The notes beneath the pieces are model-generated. The model had not been told where the DNA came from, ran no database searches, and saw nothing but the letters and a program-made list of their open reading frames with translations. Shown here one piece after another: positions 10,142-17,984 of a stretch of 64,000 bases of DNA (the first letter of the stretch is position 1; every line of letters begins with the position of its first letter). Position numbers and translations under genes: made by a program. The DNA comes from Mitsuokella multacida DSM 20544 (GTDB lineage: Bacteria > Bacillota > Negativicutes > Selenomonadales > Selenomonadaceae), in the NCBI RefSeq assembly GCF_000155955.1, contig NZ_GG697143.2, positions 554-64,553 on the forward strand. Direction: 5' to 3'.

Positions 10142-10486
10142 ATGACGGAACAGGAAATGTGCAAGGCCATCTGCAAGGCGGCCAGCGACAAGAAGGCCCG
10201 TGACATCGTGATGATGGACATGCAGGGTCTCATGATCTCGCCGGACTACTTTGTCATCTGCTCGGCTAATACGGCCACGCAGGTCCGCGCGATTGCCGAC
10301 AACATCGAGGAAGAGCTCGCCAAAGACGGCGTGGCCTTCAATCACAAAGAAGGCTACCGCGAGGGCGACTGGGTCCTCCTCGATTTCGGCGATGTCGTCG
10401 TCCACATCTTCCGCCAGGAGATGCGCGAGTACTACGCGCTCGAGCAGCTCTGGGGCGATGCGAAGCTCACGACCTATGAAGACTGA
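10142..10486 (+). CDS. rsfS: Ribosome silencing factor RsfS
   Basis: 114 residues, standard for the RsfS/Iojap family: KKARDIVMMDMQGLMISPDYFVICSANTATQVRAIAD and the C-terminal REYYALEQLWGDA. It binds L14 and blocks subunit joining when nutrients are scarce. It has a GGAGG-type site upstream and sits downstream of the LCP gene, the usual place. Confidence 0.96.
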   Translation: MTEQEMCKAICKAASDKKARDIVMMDMQGLMISPDYFVICSANTATQVRAIADNIEEELAKDGVAFNHKEGYREGDWVLLDFGDVVVHIFRQEMREYYALEQLWGDAKLTTYED

Positions 10487-10560
10487 GCCGATTGAAGTGA
10501 TTGAGATTAAAGCGATTGAACAGACTGAGAAAGTGAGCCACGGTAAGAAGGATGGAAGTT

Positions 10561-11511
10561 ATGAACGATAAGACGGAAATGACCCAGGAGGCTGCGCGCC
10601 CCAAGCGGAAGTTCGGCCCGAGCACGGTCGCCCGCCTGCAGGTCGCGCGCGTCAGTGAGATGGGCGCCTTCCTCGACGCCCAGACGGGGAATACCTCGGA
10701 TGACATCCTGCTGCACAAGACGCAGCAGACGCATCCTGTCGCCGTCGGCGATTTTGTCGATGTCTTCCTCTATCTGGACCCGAAGCGCCGCCTGACGGCC
10801 AGCATGCGCGTGCCGAAGATGAAGGAAGGCCAGATTGCCCGACTGCGCGTCATCAACGTGAGCCGGGATGGCGCCTTTGTCGACGTCGGCGCGGAGCGCG
10901 GCATCTTCATGCCGTACGCCGGCATGCGCGGCCGTCCGCAGGTTGGCGAGGTCGTCTGGGCGAAGCTCTACACCGACAAGTCCGGCCGACTGGCCGTGAC
11001 GATGGAGGTCGAGGACGAGATGCGCCGCGCCTCGAAGCCGGCGACGCACGTCAAGGTCGGCCAGATGGTCACCGGTGCCATCTACAACTACACGGATGCC
11101 GGCGCCTTCCTGTTCTCGAATGAGCGCTACATCGTCTTCATCGCCAACAAGGAGATGAAGGACAACGAGCGCCCGCGCGTCGGCGAGGTCGTGACGGCCC
11201 GCGTCACCTTCGTCCGCCCGGACGGGCGGCTCAACGCCTCGCTGCGCGAGGCCAAGGAGAAGGCGCTCGTCACGGATTCGAACCGCATCCTCGCGCTGCT
11301 TGCGAGCCGCAAGGGCCGCATGCCCTACAGCGACGAGACGTCGCCGGAGGTTATCCGCGACAAGTTCCAGATCAGCAAGGCGGCCTTCAAGCGGGCCCTC
11401 GGCCACCTCATGAAGGAAGGCCGCGTCGCGGAGAAGGACGGCTGGACGTACCTGCTCGACGGCAAGGGCGAGGCAGCAGATGTGTCCGGGGACAGCGATG
11501 AGAAGCTCTGA
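10561..11511 (+). CDS. cvfB: S1-like RNA-binding protein, CvfB family
   Basis: 316 residues with repeated S1/OB modules. The first three cover about residues 15-215 (RVSEMGAFLDAQ, VINVSRDGAFVDVGAERGIFMPYAGMRG, IYNYTDAGAFLFSN). A C-terminal winged-helix follows (MPYSDETSPEVIRDKFQISKAAFKRALGHLMKEGRV). The layout matches CvfB/YitL. ATG 10561 has AAGGATGG 8 bases upstream; ATG 10552 is too close to it. Confidence 0.88.
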   Translation: MNDKTEMTQEAARPKRKFGPSTVARLQVARVSEMGAFLDAQTGNTSDDILLHKTQQTHPVAVGDFVDVFLYLDPKRRLTASMRVPKMKEGQIARLRVINVSRDGAFVDVGAERGIFMPYAGMRGRPQVGEVVWAKLYTDKSGRLAVTMEVEDEMRRASKPATHVKVGQMVTGAIYNYTDAGAFLFSNERYIVFIANKEMKDNERPRVGEVVTARVTFVRPDGRLNASLREAKEKALVTDSNRILALLASRKGRMPYSDETSPEVIRDKFQISKAAFKRALGHLMKEGRVAEKDGWTYLLDGKGEAADVSGDSDEKL

Positions 11512-11550
11512 GTATTGGAGTCGTGTGATATGTGATAAGGGAGGCGTTTC

Positions 11551-12594
11551 ATGAGACGGTATACGACACTCCTTCTGACCGCATTCCTGCTGCTGGCCAT
11601 CGTCATCGCGGGTTCGGCCTACCTTGCGGACTCCGGCCATATCGACCGCCGGACGCGCGTGCAGGAACTGACGGTCCTGACGACGCTGCCGGCGGAAGAG
11701 GCCGACATCCTCTCGCAGGCGTACGAGGACAGCTCGGGCGTCCACGTGACGTTCGTGCCGCTCTCCTCGGCAGAGGTGCTCGACCGCATGAAGGCGCAAG
11801 CGGACTCGCCGAAGAAGGCGGATGCCGCGATGGTGCTGGCCGACTGGCAGACGCTCGGCCAGGCATCGCGCAGCGGCTTCCTGACGCCCTACGTGTCGGA
11901 GCGCGGCGACATGGTCGCGAATTCCTTCCGCCAAGATGACGGCTACTGGATGGGCGTCTGGTACGACCCCATCGTCTTCTGCGTCAACCGGGATTACCTC
12001 AGGACGCTGCACGCCGACATCCCCGACACCTGGCAGGCGCTTGCGGAGCAGGATGCCCGCATCGGCATCACGGACTTCATGGCGGCCGACGCCTCCTCGA
12101 ACCTGCTCTACGCGATGACGGCAGAGTTCGGCGAAGAGGAGACGATGGCGATGCTCGGCAAGATTCACCCGCATGTCGTGCAGTACGCCCGCTATCTCTC
12201 GAACCCTGTGCGCCAGGCCGGCATGGGGGAGGTCGATATCTCGATTGCCGTCGAGAGCGAGACCATGCGCTACATCCACGACGGCTACCCGCTGCAGGTC
12301 ATCTACCCGACGGACGGCACGACGGCCTGGATCACGGGCACGGGTATCCTCGCCTCGAGCGGGGACAAGGAGAAGGTGCTCGCGCAGCATTTCGCGGACT
12401 GGCTGCTCTCCGATGAGGCACAGATCGCTCTGCAGAGCCACAATTACTTCTTCGTGCCGACCAATCCGGGGACGATGGCCTATAAGACCTTCCCCGGCAA
12501 GAATCTCACGCTGTTCACGCAGGTTCCGCAGTTCTCGAGCGAGCAGAAGCACAATCTGCTCGACACGTGGGCGCGCGAGATCCGCTTCCAATGA
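11551..12594 (+). CDS. Extracellular solute-binding protein (iron(III)/AfuA-like type)
   Basis: 347 residues. The N-terminal hydrophobic segment (about 5-24) is an uncleaved anchor or signal peptide; no lipobox cysteine is present. The body resembles periplasmic-binding proteins of the ferric/putrescine class (ELTVLTTLPAEEADILSQAYEDSSG, VWYDPIVFCVNRDYL, AESETMRYIHDGYPLQVIYPTDG, ILASSGDKEKVLAQHFADWLLS). No permease or ATPase gene is adjacent, so the ligand is unknown. GGGAGGCG precedes the ATG. Confidence 0.8.
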   Translation: MRRYTTLLLTAFLLLAIVIAGSAYLADSGHIDRRTRVQELTVLTTLPAEEADILSQAYEDSSGVHVTFVPLSSAEVLDRMKAQADSPKKADAAMVLADWQTLGQASRSGFLTPYVSERGDMVANSFRQDDGYWMGVWYDPIVFCVNRDYLRTLHADIPDTWQALAEQDARIGITDFMAADASSNLLYAMTAEFGEEETMAMLGKIHPHVVQYARYLSNPVRQAGMGEVDISIAVESETMRYIHDGYPLQVIYPTDGTTAWITGTGILASSGDKEKVLAQHFADWLLSDEAQIALQSHNYFFVPTNPGTMAYKTFPGKNLTLFTQVPQFSSEQKHNLLDTWAREIRFQ

Positions 12595-12615
12595 CAGGGA
12601 CAAGGAAATGAAAGC

Positions 12616-12643
12616 GAGGATGCTTTATCGGCATCCTCCTTTG
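12616..12643 (+). terminator. Possible terminator before rimO
   Basis: An 8-bp stem (gaggatgc / gcatcctc) has only a short T-rich tail. It is a plausible weak terminator. Confidence 0.5.
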
Positions 12644-12710
12644 TGCGATTTTATGTGATTTGTACGATTGCATCTACCGATAGATCTATCCATACTAGGG
12701 AGGTATTTCA

Positions 12711-14078
12711 GTGAAAGCTGGTTTCATCAGTCTTGGCTGTTCCAAGAATCTCGTTGACACAGAGGTCATGCTCGGCATCCTCAAGCAGCACGGCATCGAG
12801 CTCACGGCCAATCCGGCCGAGGCCGACATCCTGATCGTCAACACCTGCGCCTTCATCCAGTCGGCCAAGGAGGAGTCGATCACGACCATCCTCAACATGG
12901 CCGAGTACAAGGAGAGCGGCCGCTGCCGCAGCCTGATCGTCGCGGGCTGCCTCGGACAGCGCTACAAGCAGGAGCTCTTAGACGAGATACCGGAGGCGGA
13001 TGCCATCATCGGCACGGGCGCTTGGGGCCGCATCATGGAGGCCGTCGAGGAGACGCTCAAGGGGCACCGCGTCGTCATCGCTGGCAAGGACGAGGCGCTT
13101 TACGACGAGAACACGCCGCGCATCACGACGACGCCGTCGTACACGGCTTATGTCAAGATTGCAGAGGGCTGCAACAACCGCTGCGCCTTCTGCGCCATCC
13201 CGTACATCCGCGGCGACTACCGCAGCCGCCGCATCGAGGACATCTGCGACGAGGTGCGCCACCTGACGGAGAACGGCGTGCGCGAAGTCGTCCTGATCGC
13301 CCAGGACTCGACGGAGTACGGCCGCGACCTCTACGGTGCGCCGAAGCTTTCTGAGCTCTTGCGCGAGATCGTCAAGGTGCCGAAGCTCCAGTGGGTCCGC
13401 ACGCTCTACAGCTACCCGAAGTACTTCAGCGACGAGCTCATCGAGACAATCGCGAGCGAGCCGAAGATCTGCAAGTACGTCGACCTGCCGCTGCAGCATG
13501 CGCACGACGCCGTGCTGCGCAGCATGCGCCGCCCTGACACGCAGGAGGAGATGCGCGCGCTGATCAAGAAGCTGCGCGAGCGCATCCCCGGCGTGACGAT
13601 CCGCTCGACGTTCATCGTCGGCTTCCCGGGCGAGACGGATGCCCAGTACCACACGCTGCGCAACTTCATCGAGGAGATGCGCCTCGACAAGGTCGGCGTC
13701 TTCACGTATTCGCGCGAGGAGGGCACGCCGGCCTACGACATGCCGAACCAGGTGCCGGAGGAGATCATGCAGGAGCGCTACCACGACCTCATGAGCCTGC
13801 AGTGCAAGATCTCGGAGCAGATCAATCAGTCGCTCGAGGGCAAGGAGCTCGATGTCCTCGTCGAGGGGCGTGACGAGGAGCAGCCGAACATCTCGGTCGG
13901 CCGTTCCTACCGCGAGGCGCCGGAGGTCGACGGCCAGGTCTACGTCGAGAACGACACGGACAGCAAGCCGGGCGACATCGTGCGCGTGCGCGTCCTGCAG
14001 GGCTTCACCTACGACATCGTCGGCGAGCGCATCAACAATGGCGATGCCAGCGAAGCAGGGAAGAAGGCAGCGGAATGA
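12711..14078 (+). CDS. rimO: Ribosomal protein S12 methylthiotransferase RimO
   Basis: 455 residues. An N-terminal UPF0004 domain carries three Fe-S cysteines (LGCSKNLVDTE, NTCAFI, VAGCLGQRY). The radical-SAM core has the CxxxCxxC motif GCNNRCAFCAIP, and the C-terminus is a TRAM domain. It methylthiolates an aspartate of S12. It starts with GTG at 12711 behind GGGAGG. It overlaps the next gene by 4 bases. Confidence 0.97.
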   Translation: MKAGFISLGCSKNLVDTEVMLGILKQHGIELTANPAEADILIVNTCAFIQSAKEESITTILNMAEYKESGRCRSLIVAGCLGQRYKQELLDEIPEADAIIGTGAWGRIMEAVEETLKGHRVVIAGKDEALYDENTPRITTTPSYTAYVKIAEGCNNRCAFCAIPYIRGDYRSRRIEDICDEVRHLTENGVREVVLIAQDSTEYGRDLYGAPKLSELLREIVKVPKLQWVRTLYSYPKYFSDELIETIASEPKICKYVDLPLQHAHDAVLRSMRRPDTQEEMRALIKKLRERIPGVTIRSTFIVGFPGETDAQYHTLRNFIEEMRLDKVGVFTYSREEGTPAYDMPNQVPEEIMQERYHDLMSLQCKISEQINQSLEGKELDVLVEGRDEEQPNISVGRSYREAPEVDGQVYVENDTDSKPGDIVRVRVLQGFTYDIVGERINNGDASEAGKKAAE

Positions 14079-14593
14079 GCAAGAAACTTCTTGAAGAACA
14101 GGTCGGACAGCAGCTCCTCGCGCAGGGCCTCACGATTGCCTGTGCGGAGTCGTGTACGGGCGGCCTGCTGACGAGCCGCTTGACGGACATCGCGGGCAGC
14201 TCGGCCTACGTCATGGGCTCCGTCGTCTCCTACACGAACCGCATCAAGGAAACGCTCGTCGGCGTGCAGCATGAGACCCTGCTCGCTCACGGCGCTGTCT
14301 CAGAGGAGACGGCGCGCGAGATGGCCGAGGGCATCCGCCGCGCCATCGAGACGGACATCGGCGTCGGCATCACGGGCATCGCCGGTCCGGGCGGCGGTAC
14401 GAAGGAGAAGCCGGTCGGCCTCGTTTTCATCGCCGTTTCAGGTCCGCGGGGTACGATGGTCAAGGAAAATCACTTCAGCGGCACGCGCACGGAGGTAAAG
14501 CGTCAGACGACCGACACAGCACTCGCCATGGCATCCGCCTACCTCACGCAGCTGAATCACCCAGAGCAGAACGCTCATCCAGAAAGGAAGTAA
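14075..14593 (+). CDS. pncC: CinA C-terminal-domain nicotinamide-nucleotide amidase
   Basis: 172 residues corresponding only to the C-terminal amidase domain of CinA: ACAESCTGGLLTSRLTDIAGSSAYVMGSVVSYTN and GITGIAGPGGGTKEKPVGLV. Such proteins deamidate NMN in pyridine-nucleotide salvage. The N-terminal molybdopterin-like domain of full CinA is absent. ATGA overlap with rimO implies coupling. Confidence 0.9.
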   Translation: MSKKLLEEQVGQQLLAQGLTIACAESCTGGLLTSRLTDIAGSSAYVMGSVVSYTNRIKETLVGVQHETLLAHGAVSEETAREMAEGIRRAIETDIGVGITGIAGPGGGTKEKPVGLVFIAVSGPRGTMVKENHFSGTRTEVKRQTTDTALAMASAYLTQLNHPEQNAHPERK

Positions 14594-14597
14594 TCGT

Positions 14598-15320
14598 ATG
14601 CGATTTTATTCTTATGCAGCAGCGGCAGCGCTTGGCGCCGCCATCCTCATGACGCCGGCCATGCCGGCCTTCGCCGCTGAGCAGGCACCGGCAGCCGCCA
14701 CGCAGGCGGCCCCTGTGCAGGTCACGCTGCCCTACACCTACACGAGCCAGCAGTACGGCTACACGATCCAGTGTCCGCAGAAGCCCGTCGGTGTCATCCC
14801 CGCCAGCGCGCTCTACGAGGACAAGAAGGGTGAGGTCCTGATCTTCGACAACGACGGCTACAACATCAAGTACGCCTGGGTCGTGCTCACCGATGCCTTT
14901 GACAACAAGAATGTGCCGGACCTCAACAAGCTCAAGGAGTCGGAAGCTGAGAAGCTGCTCTCGGGCATCATGGGCAGCAATGGCTACGAGGGCATCATGC
15001 TCGTCAATCTCAACGCGAAGAACAAGGCCATCTATGCGGTGACGGCCAAAGAAGTCGAGATTGATGAGGACGGCGACGGCAAGGTCGACGGCGTGGCGAA
15101 GGCCGACACGCAGATGGCTGTCGCCTTCTTCCGCACGGAGAAGGGCAACCGCTACGGCGTCGAGCTCATCGATAATCCAGACCTGCGCGCAAGCTCGCTC
15201 GCTGCCTTCCAGAAGGGCATCACGACCTTGAAGGATGTGGACAGCAAGCAGCTCGCGAACAGTAAGGACAAGAAGGCAAATACAAAGTCCAGCAAGAAGG
15301 ACAAGAAGAGCAAGAAATAA
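14598..15320 (+). CDS. Secreted protein with lysine-rich tail, unknown function
   Basis: 240 residues. A Sec signal peptide ends near AFA-AEQ (about residue 26). An Ala/Pro-rich linker follows, then a compact domain with aromatic motifs (TYTSQQYGYTIQCP), an EF-hand-like loop DEDGDGKVDG, and a strongly basic tail rich in KKDKKSKK. Its only cysteine after the signal peptide is in IQCP. It is the last gene of the rimO unit, 5 bases after pncC. I do not recognise the family. Confidence 0.8.
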   Translation: MRFYSYAAAAALGAAILMTPAMPAFAAEQAPAAATQAAPVQVTLPYTYTSQQYGYTIQCPQKPVGVIPASALYEDKKGEVLIFDNDGYNIKYAWVVLTDAFDNKNVPDLNKLKESEAEKLLSGIMGSNGYEGIMLVNLNAKNKAIYAVTAKEVEIDEDGDGKVDGVAKADTQMAVAFFRTEKGNRYGVELIDNPDLRASSLAAFQKGITTLKDVDSKQLANSKDKKANTKSSKKDKKSKK

Positions 15321-15342
15321 GTTCAGAGCCCATATACAGGCA

Positions 15343-15389
15343 AAGAGGCTGGCGCACGAGCAGATGCAGCGTGCGCCAGCCTCTTTTAT
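15343..15389 (+). terminator. Terminator of the rimO operon
   Basis: A perfect stem of about 16 bp (15343-15358 / 15370-15385) with an 11-base loop ends in a short T-rich tract. Confidence 0.85.
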
Positions 15390-15420
15390 CTTGGGCCATA
15401 ACAATAGAGGATTGTCATGC

Positions 15421-15448
15421 AAAAAAGCCAGCCCCTTCGGACTGGCTC
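15421..15448 (-). terminator. Terminator of tRNA-Gln
   Basis: On the minus strand a stem agccag..cc / gg..ctggct is followed by TTTTTT, ten bases after the tRNA 3' end. Confidence 0.8.
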
Positions 15449-15458
15449 AGTATTCATA

Positions 15459-15534
15459 TGGCAGGGGTAGCTGGACTCGAACCAACGCATGCGGGATTCA
15501 GAGACCCGTGCCTTACCAACTTGGCGATACCCCT
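15459..15534 (-). tRNA. tRNA-Gln (CTG)
   Basis: On the minus strand a 76-base cloverleaf with acceptor aggggta / tacccct, D-loop with GG, T-loop ttcgagt and encoded CCA. The anticodon loop ctctgaa gives CTG. The innermost anticodon-stem pair (31-39) is a T-T mismatch. The gene is monocistronic with its own promoter and terminator. Confidence 0.9.
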
Positions 15535-15554
15535 GTGTCTTTCGACATTTATAT

Positions 15555-15583
15555 ATTATACGGATGAGAGGCCCTCTTGTCAA
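15555..15583 (-). promoter_or_regulatory. Consensus promoter of tRNA-Gln
   Basis: On the minus strand TTGACA (15578-15583), exactly 17 bp and TATAAT (15555-15560): a full consensus sigma-A promoter, 21 bases from the tRNA 5' end. Confidence 0.9.
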
Positions 15584-15625
15584 CAGGAAAATAAAAAATT
15601 TTACGCGCATTTTCACGTGAAGTGC

Positions 15626-15653
15626 TTGCCTTATCCGGCCAATCTGCTATAAT
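15626..15653 (+). promoter_or_regulatory. Promoter of the P-type ATPase gene
   Basis: TTGCCT (15626-15631), a 16-bp spacer and TATAAT (15648-15653), about 50 bases before the start codon. No clear metal-regulator operator palindrome is seen. Confidence 0.65.
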
Positions 15654-15703
15654 AAAATCAACGAATGAATTGTTGTTCATATGTTTGAGTCAAGGAGATT
15701 GGA

Positions 15704-17932
15704 GTGGAGAAGATGAACTCTAGACAGAAACGAAACCTCATCCGCATCGTGGTGGCGGCGGTGCTCATGGTCGCGCTGGCCTATGTGCCACTCTCGGGCA
15801 TGGCACGCTTCCTCGCGTACCTCGTGCCGTACCTCATCGTCGGCTATGACATCCTGCTCAAGGCGGGCAAGGGCATCTGGCGCCGCCAGCCGCTCGACGA
15901 GTGCCTGCTCATGGCCGTGGCGACGATCGGCGCGATGGCGCTCGCGGTCTACGAGGACGGCGACTACACGGAGGGCATCGCCGTCATGCTCTTCTATCAG
16001 GTCGGCGAGTGGTTCCAGTCGTATGCCGTCGGCCGCAGCCGCCGCAACATCTCGGAGCTCATGGACATCCGCCCCGACTACGCCAATCTCGTGCAGTCGG
16101 ACGGTTTGCAGCGCGTCAGCCCCGACTCGGTGGCCATCGGCTCGACCATCCTCGTCAAGCCGGGCGAGAAGGTGCCGCTCGACGGCGTCGTGGTCGAAGG
16201 CCAGTCGAGCCTCAACACGGTCGCATTGACGGGTGAGAGCTTGCCGCGCCGCGTCAAGGCGGGCGATGAGGTCATCAGCGGCTGCATCAATGAGGACGGC
16301 GTACTGACCATCCGCACGACGAAGCGCTTCGCGGAGTCGACTGTCTCGCGCATCCTGCAGCTCGTCGAGGAGGCGAGCTCGCGCAAGTCGAAGTCGGAGC
16401 ACTTTATCGCGAAGTTCGCGCGCGTCTACACGCCAATCGTCGTCGGCGCCGCTGCCGTGCTGGCCGTCGTGCCGCCAATCGTCAATCTGCTCGGCGGCAT
16501 GGGCGCCGACTGGGGCACCTGGGTCTACAGGGCCCTCGTCTTCCTCGTCATCAGCTGCCCGTGCGCGCTCGTCATCAGCATCCCGCTCTCGTTCTTCGCC
16601 GGCATCGGCGGGGCGAGCCGCGCTGGCGTGCTCATCAAGGGGTCCAACTACCTCGAGACGCTCGCCGCAGTCGATACGGTCGTCTTCGACAAGACGGGCA
16701 CGTTGACGAAGGGCGTGTTCGAGGTCACGGCCATCCATCCGGAGACGATTGAGCCGGAGGAACTCCTGCACCTCGCCGCACATGTCGAGCGCTACTCGAC
16801 GCACCCGATTGCCGTCTCGCTGCGCACGGCGTATGCGCATGAGGCCGACGGCTGCCGCGTCGAAGCAGTCGAGGAGGTCGCCGGCCACGGCGTGCGCGCC
16901 AAGGTCAATGGCCATACGATCTGCGTCGGCAACGAGAAGATGATGGAGGCCGTCGGCGCGGCCTGGCATCCCTGCGAGAAGGAGGGCACGATCATCCATG
17001 TGGCCATCGACGGCGTCTATGCGGGCCACATCGTCATCTCGGACGTCATCAAGGCGAACTCGGCAAGGGCCATCGAAGCGCTCCACAAGAACGGCATCAA
17101 GCGCACGGTCATGCTGACGGGCGACGCCAAGAAAGTCGCTGAGCATGTCGCCGCTGCACTCTCGCTCGACGAGGCTTACGGCGAGCTGCTGCCGCAGGAC
17201 AAGGTCGCCAAGGTCGAGGCCCTGCTGCAGCAGGGCAGGGGCGGCAAGCTGGCCTTCGTCGGCGACGGCATCAACGATGCGCCCGTGCTCTCGCGCGCCG
17301 ACGTCGGCATAGCGATGGGCGCGATGGGGTCCGATGCGGCCATCGAGGCGGCTGATGTCGTGCTGATGGACGACGATCCTCTGAAGATCGCCGTGGCACA
17401 GCGCATCGCGCGCAAGACGATGCGCATCGTCTACGAGAACATCGTCTTCTCGATCGGCGTCAAGGCCGTCGTGCTCGTCCTCGGTGCCATCGGCCTGGCC
17501 AACATGTGGGCGGCCATCTTCGCCGATGTCGGCGTCATGGTGCTGGCCGTGCTCAACGCCATGCGGGCCCTCTTTGCGAGCGGCAAGGTAGCGGAGCTCC
17601 CGGCCGCGGCAGGTGCGCATGAAGAAGTCCTGCCGTCGGGCGCAGAGGTCGAGACCATCCCCGTTCCCGGACCTCATGCAGAGCGCAAGCCTGCCCCAGC
17701 GGCAGAGACGCTGCCGCAGCGTTCCTACCGCATCGAGGTGGACTGTGCCAACTGCGCGAACCTCATGGAGCAGGCGGCCAATAAGGTCGACGGCGTCAAG
17801 CATGCCGCCATCAACTTCATGATGCAGGAGATGAAGGTCGAGTTTGAGCGCGATGCCGACCAGCAGAGCGTCATGGAGCGCGTGCGCAAAGCCTGCAAGC
17901 AGGTCGAGGATGACTGCGAGGTCTACATCTGA
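15704..17932 (+). CDS. P1B-type metal ATPase (Zn/Cd/Pb class) with C-terminal HMA domain
   Basis: 742 residues. Membrane segments lie near 12-50 and 65-105; the actuator carries TGES (176-179), the metal-channel helix SCPCALV (Cys285, Cys287), the phosphorylation site DKTGTLT (Asp329), an STHP motif and GDGIND. The CPC and later residues fit Zn2+/Cd2+/Pb2+ exporters. Unusually the heavy-metal-associated domain is at the C-terminus (675-742, with CANC at 681-684) behind an Ala/Pro-rich linker, and none is at the N-terminus. GTG 15704 follows AAGGAGA; ATG 15713 is an alternative start. Confidence 0.9.
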   Translation: MEKMNSRQKRNLIRIVVAAVLMVALAYVPLSGMARFLAYLVPYLIVGYDILLKAGKGIWRRQPLDECLLMAVATIGAMALAVYEDGDYTEGIAVMLFYQVGEWFQSYAVGRSRRNISELMDIRPDYANLVQSDGLQRVSPDSVAIGSTILVKPGEKVPLDGVVVEGQSSLNTVALTGESLPRRVKAGDEVISGCINEDGVLTIRTTKRFAESTVSRILQLVEEASSRKSKSEHFIAKFARVYTPIVVGAAAVLAVVPPIVNLLGGMGADWGTWVYRALVFLVISCPCALVISIPLSFFAGIGGASRAGVLIKGSNYLETLAAVDTVVFDKTGTLTKGVFEVTAIHPETIEPEELLHLAAHVERYSTHPIAVSLRTAYAHEADGCRVEAVEEVAGHGVRAKVNGHTICVGNEKMMEAVGAAWHPCEKEGTIIHVAIDGVYAGHIVISDVIKANSARAIEALHKNGIKRTVMLTGDAKKVAEHVAAALSLDEAYGELLPQDKVAKVEALLQQGRGGKLAFVGDGINDAPVLSRADVGIAMGAMGSDAAIEAADVVLMDDDPLKIAVAQRIARKTMRIVYENIVFSIGVKAVVLVLGAIGLANMWAAIFADVGVMVLAVLNAMRALFASGKVAELPAAAGAHEEVLPSGAEVETIPVPGPHAERKPAPAAETLPQRSYRIEVDCANCANLMEQAANKVDGVKHAAINFMMQEMKVEFERDADQQSVMERVRKACKQVEDDCEVYI

Positions 17933-17950
17933 ACTACTAGGTTGCACAAC

Positions 17951-17984
17951 AAAAAGAGCGAGACACGGTCTCGCTCTTTTTTTA
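17951..17984 (+). terminator. Bidirectional terminator between convergent genes
   Basis: A 14-bp perfect stem (17951-17964 / 17968-17981) with A-run and T-run on its two sides. It serves the ATPase gene and the opposing DUF4127 gene, whose stop codon overlaps it. Confidence 0.9.

Noticed and set aside
10507-12603. A 698-codon open frame antisense to cvfB and the solute-binding protein gene
   Set aside because: It is a mirror of GC-rich coding sequence; the product is Arg/Asp/Leu-biased with no domain, and the opposite strand has recognisable genes with ribosome-binding sites.
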